From contig CAVTEU010000018.1 in assembly GCA_963733905.1 (NCBI GenBank), forward strand, positions 248,001-312,000: a DNA stretch of 64,000 nucleotides, given 5' to 3'. The notes beneath the pieces were generated by a model. It had not been told where the DNA came from, did not search any database, and was given only the letters and a program-made list of their open reading frames with translations. Position numbers and translations under genes: made by a program. Positions 1 through 9,939 of this stretch are shown in pieces; the first letter of the stretch is position 1; every line of letters starts with the position of its first letter. This DNA is from DATADW01 sp963733905 (lineage in GTDB: Bacteria; Actinomycetota; Acidimicrobiia; Spongiisociales; DATADW01).

Positions 1-848
1 CGGATCGGCCGTGAGATCGTCGTCCACCTCAACTGGCGCAAGCTGGGACCTGGGCCGACCATGCCCGGCGACGAGCCGGTCCACGACCCCGAGGACCTGC
101 TGGGCATCATCCCTCGCGACCTCCGGGTCCCCTTCGACATGCGCGAGGTGCTGGCCCGGGTGCTCGACGGCTCTCGGTTCGAGGAGTACAAGGCGCTCTA
201 CGGCACCTCGATGGTCACCGGATGGGGGTCGATCCACGGGTTCCCGGTGGGGGTGGTGGCCAATCAACAAGGGGTGATCTTCTCCGAGGAGGCCCACAAG
301 GCGACCGAGTTCATCCAGCTGTGCAACCGCTACGACACCCCGATCATCTTCGTCCACAACACCACCGGTTACATGGTGGGGCGGGACTACGAGCAGCGCG
401 GGATCATCAAGGACGGCGCCAAGATGATCAATGCCGTCGCCAACTCCACCGTCCCCCATATCGCGCTCGATGGCGGGTGTCTCCTACGGGGCGGGCAACT
501 ACGGGATGAGCGGCAAGTCGTACAACCCCCGATTCGTCTTTGGCTGGCCGACCCACAAGGTCGCTGTGATGGGCCCCAAGCAGCTCGCCGGTGTCATGTC
601 GATCATCGGGACGACAGGCCGCCGAGGCGCAGGGCCGCGAGCCGGACGAGGATGCAGACGCGGCGATGCGTGCTGGTATTGAACAACAGATCGAGCACGA
701 GGAGCTTGCCTACTTCTCCACCGCCCGGGTGCGAGACGACGGTTTGTTCGACCCTCGGGACACCCGGACGGTGCTCGGGATGGGGCTGTCGGCAGCGCAC
801 TCCGCCGCGGTCCGCGGCACCACCGAGTTCGGCGTCTTCCGGATGTGA
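1..848 (+). CDS. Acyl-CoA carboxylase carboxyltransferase (beta) subunit, 5' partial, two frameshifts
   Basis: Carboxyltransferase half of a biotin-dependent acyl-CoA carboxylase (acetyl-, propionyl- or methylcrotonyl-CoA type), moving CO2 from biotin to the acyl-CoA. The reading frame is open from base 1, so the start lies outside the window. It shows the crotonase-like core with a glycine-rich segment VSYGAGNYGMSGKSY and a C-terminal stretch ending EFGVFRM. Reading changes from frame 1 to frame 2 at about 469 (one extra base before ATGGCGGGTG) and to frame 3 at about 612. Both shifts lie in conserved sequence, so they look like sequencing indels. The next gene encodes the biotin carboxylase/carrier partner, 44 bp downstream. 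The exact acyl substrate cannot be read from the sequence. Confidence 0.85.
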
Positions 849-892
849 TGTCGAGGTCGGCCGCTCGGGCACCACAACTACGCTCAGCGATC

Positions 893-2877
893 GTGACCCG
901 CATCACCAAGCTGGTCGTGGCCAACCGCGGCGAGATCGCCCGACGGGTTGCCCGCACCGCCAAGACGATGGGGATCGCCACTGTCGCCGTGTTCTCCCAG
1001 CCGGATTCGGATGCGCCCTTCGTCGCCGAGGCCGACGAGGCGGTCCCTCTCGGTGGGTGCGCTCCGGCCGACTCCTACCTGCGTTCCGACCTGATCATCG
1101 CCGCGGCAAAGCTGACCGGGGCCGATGCGGTCCATCCCGGGTACGGGTTCCTCGCCGAGAGCGCATCGTTCGCTCAGGCAACCGTCGATGCGGGGCTGGT
1201 GTGGGTGGGACCCCCACCAGCGGCGATAGCCGCAATGGGGTCGAAGCTGGAGGCGAAGAGGATCATGGAGGAGGCGGGTGTCCCAGCCCTCCCCTCGATC
1301 GACCTGACCGGCCTAGACAACCAAGCCGTCGACCAGGCGGCCGAGGAGATCGGTTGGCCGGTACTGGTCAAGGCCTCTGCCGGCGGCGGGGGCAAGGGGA
1401 TGCGCGTGGTCAGGGATCGAGGCGATCTGGCCGGGGCGGTGGAGGGTGCCGCCAGAGAGGCCGGGGCGGCGTTTGGCGATCCCACCGTCTTCCTGGAGAA
1501 GTACATGGAAGGAGCGCGCCATGTCGAGATCCAGGTGGTCGCCGACACCCTCGGGACCGTCGCCCATCTGTTCGAACGGGACTGCTCTATCCAGCGCCGC
1601 CACCAGAAGATCATCGAGGAGTCGCCTTCTCCGGTGGTCGACGAGGAGTTGCGGAGTCGCATGGGCGATGCGGCCATCGCCGCCGCCCGGGCCGTGGGTT
1701 ACGTCTCGGCGGGGACCGTCGAGTTCCTGCTCCACGACGACGGGTTCTGGTTTCTCGAGATGAACACGAGGCTCCAGGTGGAGCACCCGGTCACGGAGGC
1801 GGTAACCGGGCTCGACCTGGTCCGGCTCCAGTTGCTCGTCGCCCAAGGCGAACCGCTTCCCTCCGAGGCAACCGCCGCCGAGATGCGAGGCCACGCCGTC
1901 GAGGCCCGGATCTACGCCGAGGACGCCGCCACCTACTTCCTCCCCGCCACTGGGACGCTGCACCGCTTCCGCATCTCCGACCGGCGGGTCAGGGTGGACG
2001 CCGGTGTCGAGGACGGGTCCGAGGTGACCGTCCACTACGACCCGATGCTTGCCAAGGTGATAGCCCACGCCCCCACCCGCTCCGAGGCCGTTGCGGTCTT
2101 GGCGGCGGCGCTTGCCGGCGCCGAGATCCATGGTGTCACCACCAACAGGGACCTGCTCGTCCGGGTGCTCCGCCACCCCGAGTTCGTCGCTGGCGAGGCC
2201 GACACCGGTTTCTTCGACCGTCACGATCCAGCCGAACTGGGCCGGCCGCTCCCCAGCCCCGCTGAGACCGCGCTCCACGCCGTGGCCGCGGCGGTGGCCG
2301 CCCAGGTGGAGCGGCGCGGTTCACCCACCGTTCTTTCGGGCCTCCCCTCTGGGTGGCGCAACAACCCTTCGCAACCCCAACGGGTCCTCTTCGAGGGACC
2401 GCATGGACCGGTGGAGGTGGGGTATCGGTTCGCCCGCGCCGGTCTCGAGGTCGAGGTCGACGGCGTGTCGATGCCGGACCTGGCGGTCGGCACCATGACC
2501 GAAAGCACGGTTGACATCGAATCGGGCGGAGTTCGGCGCAGGTACCGCGTCAATCGCCACGGTTGGGACCATTGGGTCGATGGTCCGGAGGGGTGCTCAC
2601 ACCTCGTCGAGCACCCCCGCTTTGCCGAGACGATGCTTAATGAGACTCTGGGCTTGATGAGACTCCTGGTTCGCTCCACGCCCCGATGCCGGGCAGGGTG
2701 GTGAAGGTGCTCGTCGCCGAGGGCGACCCGGTGGAGCCAGGACAGGCGCTCTTGGTTCTCGAGGCGATGAAGATGGAGCACACCCTCCGCGCCCCCCACG
2801 CCGGAAAGGTGACCTCGCTGAAGGCCAAGCCAGAGGACCAGGTGGAGTCCGACCAGATCCTGGTCGTGGTGGAGTGA
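893..2877 (+). CDS. Acyl-CoA carboxylase biotin carboxylase/BCCP subunit (alpha), one frameshift
   Basis: ATP-dependent carboxylation of biotin, with the biotin carrier domain on the same chain. The N-terminus LVVANRGEIARRVARTA is the biotin carboxylase domain. The ATP-grasp loop KASAGGGGKGMRVV and the active-site segment EMNTRLQVEHPVTE follow. The C-terminus carries the biotinylation motif EAMKM (Lys is the biotin acceptor). GTG 893 is chosen as start because homology begins directly after it. The frame changes between about 2630 and 2660, just before the carrier segment APMPGRVVKVLVAEGD. Without the shift the protein would lose its carrier domain, so an indel is likelier than a real split. 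It forms an operon with the carboxyltransferase upstream. Confidence 0.9.
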
Positions 2878-2899
2878 GACCCAGAGAATATGCCCCCCG

Positions 2900-2959
2900 C
2901 CCGAGTAGCGTCGACCCGAGTAGCGTCGACCCGAGTAGCGTCGCCCCGAGTAGCGTCGA
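2900..2959 (+). repeat. Four tandem 15-bp repeats, each with a TAGCGT -10-like box
   Basis: Four head-to-tail copies of CCCGAGTAGCGTCGA (2900, 2915, 2930, 2945; the third ends in C instead of A). The last copy ends one base before ATG 2961. TAGCGT fits the actinobacterial -10 form TAnnnT, and the same hexamer lies a few bases before other start codons in this window (33853, 36883). The array may therefore be a multiplied leaderless promoter core. It could also be read as an N-terminal coding repeat if a start upstream of 2961 were used. Confidence 0.75.
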
Positions 2960-2960
2960 C

Positions 2961-3809
2961 ATGGTGGACGACGTCGTCGCCGACCTGGATGAGATAGAGC
3001 GTTCGCTCGACGCAATCCTCGAACCGCTCGACGAGGAAGGGTGGCGACGACCGACACCCGCCGAGGGATGGAGTATCGGCGACACGGTCAGCCATCTCGC
3101 CTGGTTCGAGGAGCAGGCAGAGCTAGCGGCGCGGGACCCGGAGAGGTTCGCCTCCACGCTCAACGAAATGCTCAGCGGCGGGGTCGACGGGTACATGGCC
3201 GTGGCCATCGACCTCGGCCGGGAGAAATCGGGTCCTGAGGTGCTCGATTGGTGGCGCCAGGCGCGGGGTGTCGCCCAGGATGCATTCCGAGGGCTCGACC
3301 CGGCGGGCCGGGTCGTCTGGTTCGGGCCGTCGATGGCGAGCCGCACCTTCGTCGGGGCGCGGGTCATGGAGACGTTCGCCCACGGGACCGATGTCGCCGA
3401 TGCCGTGGGTGTCCCCTTCCAGGTGGGTGGCCCCCTGCGCCACGTCGCCGCGCTGGGCGTCAAGACGTTCGGTTGGAGTTTCCAGAACCGAGGGCTCGCC
3501 GTCCCCGACCACCGCGTCCGAGTCGAGTTGACCGACACCGACGGAGAGGTGCACCGCTGGAACGAGACCGACACCCAGTCGGTGGTCGGCACGCTCGAGG
3601 ACTTCTCACTGGTGGTGACCCAACGGCGTCACGTGGACGACACCGAACTGGTCGTCGACGGCCCGATCGCCCGGCAGTGGATGGAGATCGCCCAGTGCTT
3701 CGCCGGCCCGCCCGGGCCGGGGCGCCAGCCCAGCCACCGACCGGCTGACGCCCGCCCTACCGCCGGACCTCTGCCGACTCCAGGTTTTCGGGGACAGGCG
3801 AAGCGGTGA
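2961..3809 (+). CDS. DinB/maleylpyruvate-isomerase-like (mycothiol-dependent type) protein
   Basis: About 250 residues of the four-helix DinB-like fold seen in mycothiol-dependent maleylpyruvate isomerase relatives (TIGR03084-like). The N-terminal half has the typical GWSIGDTVSHLAWFEEQAEL segment, and a second His occurs in METFAHGTDVADAVG. These histidines are the usual metal ligands in the fold. Substrate is unknown. ATG 2961 is preferred over upstream in-frame starts because the domain begins there and the upstream bases are the 15-bp repeats. The annotated end overlaps the convergent membrane-protein gene by 53 bp. A one-base slip near 3725 would instead end it at 3748 and remove the overlap. 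Confidence 0.65.
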   Translation: MVDDVVADLDEIERSLDAILEPLDEEGWRRPTPAEGWSIGDTVSHLAWFEEQAELAARDPERFASTLNEMLSGGVDGYMAVAIDLGREKSGPEVLDWWRQARGVAQDAFRGLDPAGRVVWFGPSMASRTFVGARVMETFAHGTDVADAVGVPFQVGGPLRHVAALGVKTFGWSFQNRGLAVPDHRVRVELTDTDGEVHRWNETDTQSVVGTLEDFSLVVTQRRHVDDTELVVDGPIARQWMEIAQCFAGPPGPGRQPSHRPADARPTAGPLPTPGFRGQAKR

Positions 3810-4750
3810 CCTCGGCGGGTGTCGGCTTACCGGCTCTGACGAAGGCGGCGCCGCCGGCGAGCAGGCCGGCTGCGGCCGGGATCCAATACGACACCAGCCG
3901 GTAGACGAGCACCGCGGGGAGGCTGGTCTGGGGATCGATGCCGAACGCCGCCAGCGCCCCGATCAGACCGGCTTCGACCAGTCCTATCCCACCCGGAGGC
4001 CCGGGAAGGCCGCCGACGAGTTGGGAGAAGCCGTATACCGCCAGCAGGGCGGGCACGGGCAGGTCGATCCCAACAGGTCTCAGCACCAGCCCGAGTGCCA
4101 GCACCTCGAAACCGGTCCGGGCCAGCACGGTCATCACCTCGACGAAGGTCACTGGTCGGTCGATGAGCGTCGCCGAAACCCGCTTGCGTACTCCAGCGGG
4201 GAGCAGGCCGACCAGCGATGCCAATCGGCCGGAGCCGGCCCAGACCACGCCACCGAGCACGGCGAGGATGATTCCCAGCACCACCATCGACACGGTCAGC
4301 GAGGTCTCCAGACCGAGCAGGGCGACCCACAGGGCGCCGACACCGGTGACCACCAGCAACGAGCCATAGGCGAGCACGGTCGCCCTCGCCGCCGGGCCAC
4401 CGGTCCTGGGTGCCTCCGATCGGACCGTCCACGCCATGGCGGCCGGGGTGAAGACGCCGCCGGCGGGGATGAGGCGGGCAACCCCGGTCGCCACCAAAGC
4501 GGCCTTGAAGCCACCCCACCGGCTCACTGCGATACCCGAAAGCGACGCCGCCTCGATGAAGTTGAGCCCGAAAGCGGCGATGGCGGCGGTGTGGGCGAGC
4601 AGCGACGCCAGCAGCGACAAGCCAGACCGTCAGATCGAAGGCGGGGAGGCGGGTTCGCTCGCCGAGAAAGCCAACGGCGACAAGGTAGGCGCCGACCCCC
4701 AGCGCCACCCACGCCGGCCATTGCAGCCAGCGCGACTTCGGAAGCCGCAC
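3757..4750 (-). CDS. UPF0104/LPG-synthase-type integral membrane protein, one frameshift
   Basis: Polytopic membrane protein with many hydrophobic helices and the family-like segments NFIEAASLSG, GLPGPPGGIGLVEAGLIGAL and LVYRLVSYWIPAAAG. It belongs to the UPF0104 (lysylphosphatidylglycerol synthetase transmembrane/AglD) superfamily, whose members act in lipid-linked transport or lipid aminoacylation. There is no C-terminal aminoacyl-transferase domain here. Start is GTG 4750. The first ~45 residues (beginning MRLPKSRWLQWPAWV) lie in another frame, so an indel is placed near 4600-4620. It sits 3 bp after plsY and is probably cotranscribed with it, which fits an envelope-lipid role. Confidence 0.7.
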
Positions 4751-4753
4751 CCC

Positions 4754-5361
4754 TCAGCCGTCCAGCTTGCTCACGGCGCGGTCGGTGTCGAAGACCATCC
4801 GCTGGGCGGCGGCGTGCCATCCACGGACCGCATCGGCGTTGCCCTGCATCCGGCGGATCAGGATGAGCACGGCGAGCCCCGCGGTCACCGGGACCGCCAC
4901 CTGCGGCACCTGGGGTCGACCATGAGCGCCGCGACGAAGGGGAGAGCGGTCCAGCCGATGAACCCGGCGACGCCTCCCCCGATCCACCATCCGGCGATGC
5001 CCCACACCGTCGGCCAGAGGAGCAGCAAGGGCGATATGGCGAGGACGACACCCGCCGCGGTGGCCAGCCCACGGCCCGACCGGAACCCGAGGAAGATCGA
5101 CCAGTTGTGACCAACGACCGTGGCGAGGGCGGTGAGGACGAGGACGGGGTCTGGGACATTGCCGAGGAGAGCCAGCACGATGAAGAGACCCTTGAACCCG
5201 TCGAGCAGCCCGGCGGTCAACGCCGCCGGGAATCCGACCACCCGGCGCAGATTTCCCGCCCCGGGGTTACCCGTGCCCTCGTTGCTGAGGTCTACGCCGG
5301 AAGCCTTCCCGACGAGGAAGCGAAAAGGGATCGAGCCGATCAGGTATGCCCCCACGGGCAA
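4754..5361 (-). CDS. plsY: Glycerol-3-phosphate acyltransferase PlsY, one frameshift
   Basis: Membrane acyltransferase that transfers the acyl group of acyl-phosphate to glycerol-3-phosphate, the first step of phospholipid synthesis. Visible signatures are LIGSIPFRFLVGK at the N-terminus, the substrate loop NEGTGNPGAGNLRR, and VGHNWSIFLGFRSGRGLAT, all in family order with membrane segments between them. The start is TTG 5361 or an in-frame CTG about 21 bp upstream that would add hydrophobic residues. The last ~55 residues switch frame near 4910. The C-terminus ends 3 bp before the UPF0104 gene, which follows on the same strand. Confidence 0.85.
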
Positions 5362-5440
5362 GACCAGCAGCAGCCACCATTCGTTCAGTCGTCACCGCAG
5401 CGGCGACGTTACCAGCAGGGCCCTGTGGGCCCTGGTGACC

Positions 5441-6611
5441 TCATTCGACCTTCCACTCCCGCTCCAGCGTGTCGGCGAGGTGGGGTGCGAACAACTCCGG
5501 CTCGAGAAGGAACGAGTCGTGGCCTTTGTCGGAGTGGACGGTGATCCGTCTCACCGGGACCTTGGCGCTCTTGAGCACACCGACCAGCGCCTCCTGCTCC
5601 TCGGGGTAGTAGCAGACATCTGAATCGATGCTGAAGACCATGTAGCGCTGGTGCCGGCAGCGGGCGAAGGCAGGTACGGCCGAACCGCCGTGCTCGGCTA
5701 CCAGGTCGTAGCGCTGCCACGCCTCCATGAGCAGCAGGTAGGTGTTGGCGTCGAAGCGGCGGACGAACTTGCTCCCCTGGTGCCACATGTACGACTCGAG
5801 CGGGTGCCGGATCCGGCCGCCGAGCGCATCCCCCGGCGAGGTCACTTCGCCCCTGGCGCGCTCCTCGATGGCGGACAGCGACACGAATGTCTTGTGGCCG
5901 ATCATCCGGGCCAGAGCCAGGCCCCGGTCGGGCGGCTGCCCTTCGTAGAAGTCACCGCCGGCGAAGTCGGGGTCGTGGAGGATGGCCACCTTCTGCTCGA
6001 AGTTGTGGAGACGCTGCAGCGCCGTGGTCTGCAGCCCGGTGGCGATCGGGATGACGATCGAGACGCGCTGGGGGTACCGGGTGGCGAGGCTGAGGCACAT
6101 CTGCCCGCCGACCGACCCCCCCACAACGGCATGGAGACGGTCGATCCCGAGGTGGTCGAGCAACCGCACCTGGCTGTCGACGATGTCGTCGAAGGTCACC
6201 GCCGGGAAGGTCGAGCCGTAGGGCCGGCCCGTCGCCGGGTCGAGGCTGGCCGGGCCGGTGGACCCGTAGCAGCCACCCAGGTAGTTGACGCAGAGCACGG
6301 CGAAACGGTCGGTATCGATGGCGCGGCCCGGCCCGATGAATGGGTCCCACCATCCCGGACAGCACTCCTCGGTCCAACGGTCGCCGATCCCGCCCACCAT
6401 CTCGTTCCACCCGGCGGCGTGCTGGCTCCCGGTGAGAGCATGGATGACCAGTACCACATTGTCTCTCGTCCGGGGAAACCTCGCCGTACAGCTCGTAGGC
6501 CAGGGTCACCTGGGCGAGCGATGCGCCGCTCTGGAGGCGCACCGGGTCGTCCGGTCCTCCGTAGGTGAAGAACCGGGTGGTGACGGCACCGATCGACCCA
6601 CCCAGATCCAT
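5441..6611 (-). CDS. metX: Homoserine O-acetyltransferase, one frameshift
   Basis: Alpha/beta-hydrolase that acetylates homoserine from acetyl-CoA in methionine synthesis. The nucleophile elbow is GGSVGGQMCLS. The remaining triad residues are the Asp in FSIDSDVCYYPEEQ and the His in SDKGHDSFLLE. Family segments HALTGSQHAAGW and GSTGPASLDPATGRPYG are intact. Start ATG 6611 gives MDLGGSIGAVTTRFFTY. The first ~45 residues run in a different frame, and the shift lies near 6460-6475, just before VVLVIHALTG. No SAM-type riboswitch is apparent upstream. The region before it holds the hppA terminators. Confidence 0.9.
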
Positions 6612-6693
6612 GTGGGCGGGAACGGTAGATCGGAGACGGAAGGCGGAAGACGGCAGCCAGAAGGCGATGGGGGAGATCCTGAGGGGGGGTGCT

Positions 6694-6724
6694 CGAGGGG
6701 GGTGGCTCCTGCCAGCCCCCCTCG
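6694..6724. terminator. Long GC-rich hairpin downstream of hppA
   Basis: Inverted repeat with arms CGAGGGGGGTGGC and GCCAGCCCCCCTCG (one bulge) around a TCCT loop. It lies between the 3' end of hppA and the 5' end of metX, both minus strand, with no U-tract. It may end hppA transcription or act as a processing stem. Confidence 0.5.
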
Positions 6725-6795
6725 TGCCTGATCGGGCTGGCGTGTACAGCCCAACGAGCACGAACGAGCGCGGCCGAAGGCCGCTCGATTCAACT

Positions 6796-6820
6796 GCCCG
6801 CCGGCGGCCGGCCGCCGGGC
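6796..6820 (-). terminator. Hairpin directly after hppA stop codon
   Basis: Self-complementary GC block (GCCCGCCGGCGG on one arm, CCGCCGGGC on the other), 7 bp downstream of the hppA stop on the minus strand. Probable transcription end; no U-run is seen. Confidence 0.55.
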
Positions 6821-6826
6821 AAGAGC

Positions 6827-9143
6827 TCAGGCGGCGGCCCGGACCGGCTCTTCCTCGGTGGGACGGAGTACGGCACCGCTGCGCTTCGATATGAAGATCG
6901 CCACCAGCAACACGATCAGCGATACCCCGGCGACGACGAAGCGCCACCCGCTGTCCTGGAGGGCGATCACCGCCGGGAGAACCAGCAGCGACACCAGGTT
7001 CATCACCTTGATCAGCGGGTTGAGGGCAGGCCCGGCCGTGTCCTTGAACGGGTCGCCGACCGTGTCGCCGATCACCGCCGCCTTGTGCGACTCCGATCCC
7101 TTGCCGCCCAGATGCCCGTCCTCGATGTATTTCTTGGCGTTGTCCCAGGCACCGCCTGCGTTCGACAGATAGTTGGCCATCAACTGTCCGGTGAGGATCA
7201 CCGCCGCCAGGAACGCACCGAGCGGCGAAGTAGTTGATGCCGAACCCGATGATCAGCGGGGTGAGCACCGCCAGCAGCGCCGGTGTGGCCAACTCGCGCA
7301 GCGAGGCGCGGGTGCAGATGTCGATCACCGGCGCGTAGTCCGGCCGCTTCAGCCCCGACATGATCTTGCCGTCGGCGAATTGCCGCCGAACCTCCTCCAC
7401 GACCACACCGGCCGTTCGGCCGACGGCTCGAATCGCAAGCGATGCGAAGAGGAAGGGAACGGCGCCCCCGATGAGCAGCCCGATGAAGGTCACCGGGTTT
7501 GCCAAGTTGATCGAGGTCGCCACGTCCTCGAACAGGGCACTTCCCTCGAGGCCGAGGCTCAGCTCGCCCCCGATGGTCTCGATGTACGAGGCGAACAGCG
7601 CCACCGCGGCGATCACCGCCGAGCCGATGGCGAAGCCCTTGGTGACCGCCTTGGTGGTGTTGCCCACCGCATCGAGGCTCACCATGATCCGCTGCGGCTC
7701 GCCTTGGAACTCGCCGGACATCTCGGCGATCCCGGCGGCGTTGTCTGCGACCGGGCCGAAGGTGTCCTCGGAGACCACCACACCCGTGGTGGCAAGCATC
7801 CCCATCCCGGTGAGTGCCACCAGGTAGAGCGAGAACATCAGGTTCCCCCCGCCCAGCCCGACGGCAACACCGATGGCACCGGCGATGGCGACGATCGCCC
7901 ACACCGATGACTCGAGCCCGATGCTCGTCCCGGCGAGCACGGTGGTGGCGGGACCGGTGCGGGTGGCATCGGCGATCTCCTGGACCGGCTTCTCCTCGGT
8001 CGAGGTGAAATACTCGGTGAGCCGGCTCGCCACCTGCGCCAGGATCAGCCCGGCGACCACTGCGGCGAACACCTTCCAACCCTCACCGCCGTTGTCGTTG
8101 CCCACATAGAACAGAGCCACCCCGAGAGTCCCGATGACGGTGAGGATCCCGGCGGTGAGGAAGCCCCGGTTGATCGGAGCCATGGCGGTCCGGTCCCGGT
8201 CGGTGGCGCGCACCGCGAACACCCCGGCGATCGAAGCGAGCACGCCGATGGCGCGCACGATCACCGGGAAGATCAACCCGAGCACCGGGTTGGCGCCGAT
8301 CGAGGCGAATGCGGCCACACCGAGGATGATCGACGCCACGAGGGTGACCTCGTAGCTCTCGAAGAGGTCGGAGGCCATGCCGGCACAGTCCCCGACGTTG
8401 TCGCCGACGTTGTCGGCGATGGTGGCGGGGTTGCGCGGGTCATCCTCCGGGATCCCCTGCTCCACCTTGCCCACCAGGTCGGCGCCCACGTCTGCCGCCT
8501 TGGTGAAGATTCCGCCGCCGACACGGAGGAAGAGGGCGATCAACGAGCCCCCGAACCCGAAGCCGATGAGGATCGCCGACGAGACGTTCTGGAAGATCAT
8601 GATGATCAATGTCGCCCCGAGAAGCCCGAGCCCGACGGTGAACATCCCCGCCACCCCGCCGGTGCGAAAGGCGATCCGCAACGCCGCCGGAAGCGATCCC
8701 GTCTTTGCGGCTGCTGCGGTGCGGACATTCCCACGTACCGCCAGGCTCATCCCGATGAAACCGGTGAGCCCGGAGAGAAAGCACCCGGCGATGAACGCCA
8801 GCGTCCGGTAGGTGCCCGATTGGGCGAAGGTCAAGACCTCGGCCCCGTCGGCATCGAAGACGGCGGTCGAAGTCAGGAAGACCACGGCGGCGACCGGGAG
8901 CAGGATCAGCACGATGGTGCGGAATTGGCGTTTCAGGTAGGCCATCGCCCCTTCCTGGATTGCCTTGGCTATCTCGATCATCTTCGGCGTGCCTTGGTCC
9001 GCCCTGATGACGGTGCGCGACAGGGCAAGTCCAACGATGAGGGCGATCACCGCAGTCACGGCGGCGAATATCAGCCAGAACCACTCGGCGGTGCCGAGCG
9101 TGAATTCCTGGAAGCCGCCCTCCGCGGCCAGAACGACGCTCAT
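6827..9143 (-). CDS. hppA: K+-independent-type H+-translocating pyrophosphatase, one frameshift
   Basis: Membrane pyrophosphatase coupling PPi hydrolysis to proton pumping. About 770 residues with many membrane helices. The PPi/Mg site is visible as DVGADLVGKVEQGIPEDDPR followed by TIADNVGDNVGDCAGM, and the C-terminal acidic motif is VIGDTVGDPFKD. The GNTTKAVTKG segment has Lys at the position that is Ala in K+-dependent enzymes, so K+-independence is expected (established correlation). The frame changes near 7200-7230 between FGINYFAA and VILTGQLMANYL. The start ATG 9143 overlaps the stop of the DtxR-type gene by 4 bp, so the two are translationally coupled. Confidence 0.92.
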
Positions 9144-9808
9144 CGATTGCTCTCCTTCTTCGGTCGGACATAGATCTCGCGGGCCAACCGGTTCCCCAGA
9201 GTGCGCTCGCTGCCGGCGACACTCAGGGTGAGCGGCCCCTCGAACCTCTGCTTTTCCTTCAGTTGGACCTCGACACCGGGGCGAATCCCCAACTCGTTGA
9301 GAAAGCTCACCACGTCGGGGTTGGTTGTGCCCGGTATCGCCACCTCGGCGACGTCTCCCGGCTCCAACGTGTCGAGCGTCGGTAGGACCGGAAGGCTATC
9401 GGCATCTCCGGGGGGATGGAGAAACCGTGCGGGCAGGTGGCGGGTCGGCCCAGCGCCACGAAGAGACGCTCCTCGACCTCCTGTGGCAGATGGTGCTCGA
9501 AGGTCACCGATAGGGCATCAGCCTCATCCCACCGGTACCCGAGCGTGTCCGCCAGGAACCGCTCGACGATCCGGTGCCGGCGGATCGCCGCCACGGCCAG
9601 ACGACGACCTTCTGAGGTGAGGGTCACGCCCTGATAAGGGGCGTGATCAACCAGGCCATCGGTGGTGAGTCGCTTCACCCTGCTCGTTGCGGTGGCCGGG
9701 CTGCACCCCAAGCGCGGCGGCGAGATCGCCGGTGCGCGCCTCGCCTCCATTCGGGGCGAGCCGCCAGATCGCCTTGAGCGTTTCCCGCTCCTGTTGGTTG
9801 ATAGACAC
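9140..9808 (-). CDS. DtxR/IdeR/MntR-family metal-dependent regulator, two frameshifts
   Basis: Metal-responsive repressor. The N-terminal winged helix contains TATSRVKRLTTDGLVDH. The metal-binding/dimerisation region contains FEHHLPQEVEERL. A C-terminal FeoA/SH3-like domain starts around PGDVAEVAIPG. Start GTG 9808 gives SINQQERETLKAIWRLAPNG. The frame shifts near 9710 (before the recognition helix) and near 9410 (before the FeoA-like domain). The gene has a good promoter 10 bp upstream and is coupled by a 4-bp overlap to hppA. Whether it senses Fe2+ or Mn2+ cannot be read here. Its link to a proton pump is unusual. Confidence 0.85.
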
Positions 9809-9817
9809 GGGATCTCG

Positions 9818-9847
9818 ACCCTAGAAGGCAGGGTTTTAGGTTGTCAA
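9818..9847 (-). promoter_or_regulatory. Promoter of the dtxR-hppA operon, with possible autoregulatory box
   Basis: On the minus strand TTGACA (9842-9847) and TAGGGT (9818-9823) are separated by 18 bp, and GTG 9808 follows 9 nt later, so the mRNA is probably leaderless or nearly so. The overlapping plus-strand segment TTTTAGGTTGTCAAAACTT has one good half of a DtxR-type box (TTAGGTT) and a poor second half. A perfect 6+6 palindrome GTTCGC-TGT-GCGAAC lies just upstream at 9859-9873. Confidence 0.7.
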
Positions 9848-9939
9848 AACTTGGAGTTGTTCGCTGTGCGAACGGCAAAGGTTGACGGGCTGAAGACGAG
9901 ACGGCAACGTCATACGGCGGACGGCGGACGCTCTGCCGT

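Noticed and set aside
61..2265. 734-residue open frame spanning the carboxyltransferase and biotin carboxylase region
   Set aside because: After about residue 137 it is an Arg/Pro-rich shadow of the true frame, with no family signature.
5952..9143. Apparent 1063-residue protein joining H+-pyrophosphatase and homoserine acetyltransferase
   Set aside because: The middle is translation of the intergenic hairpins in a wrong frame. Both enzymes have complete ends or starts in other frames (hppA stop at 6827, metX start at 6611).
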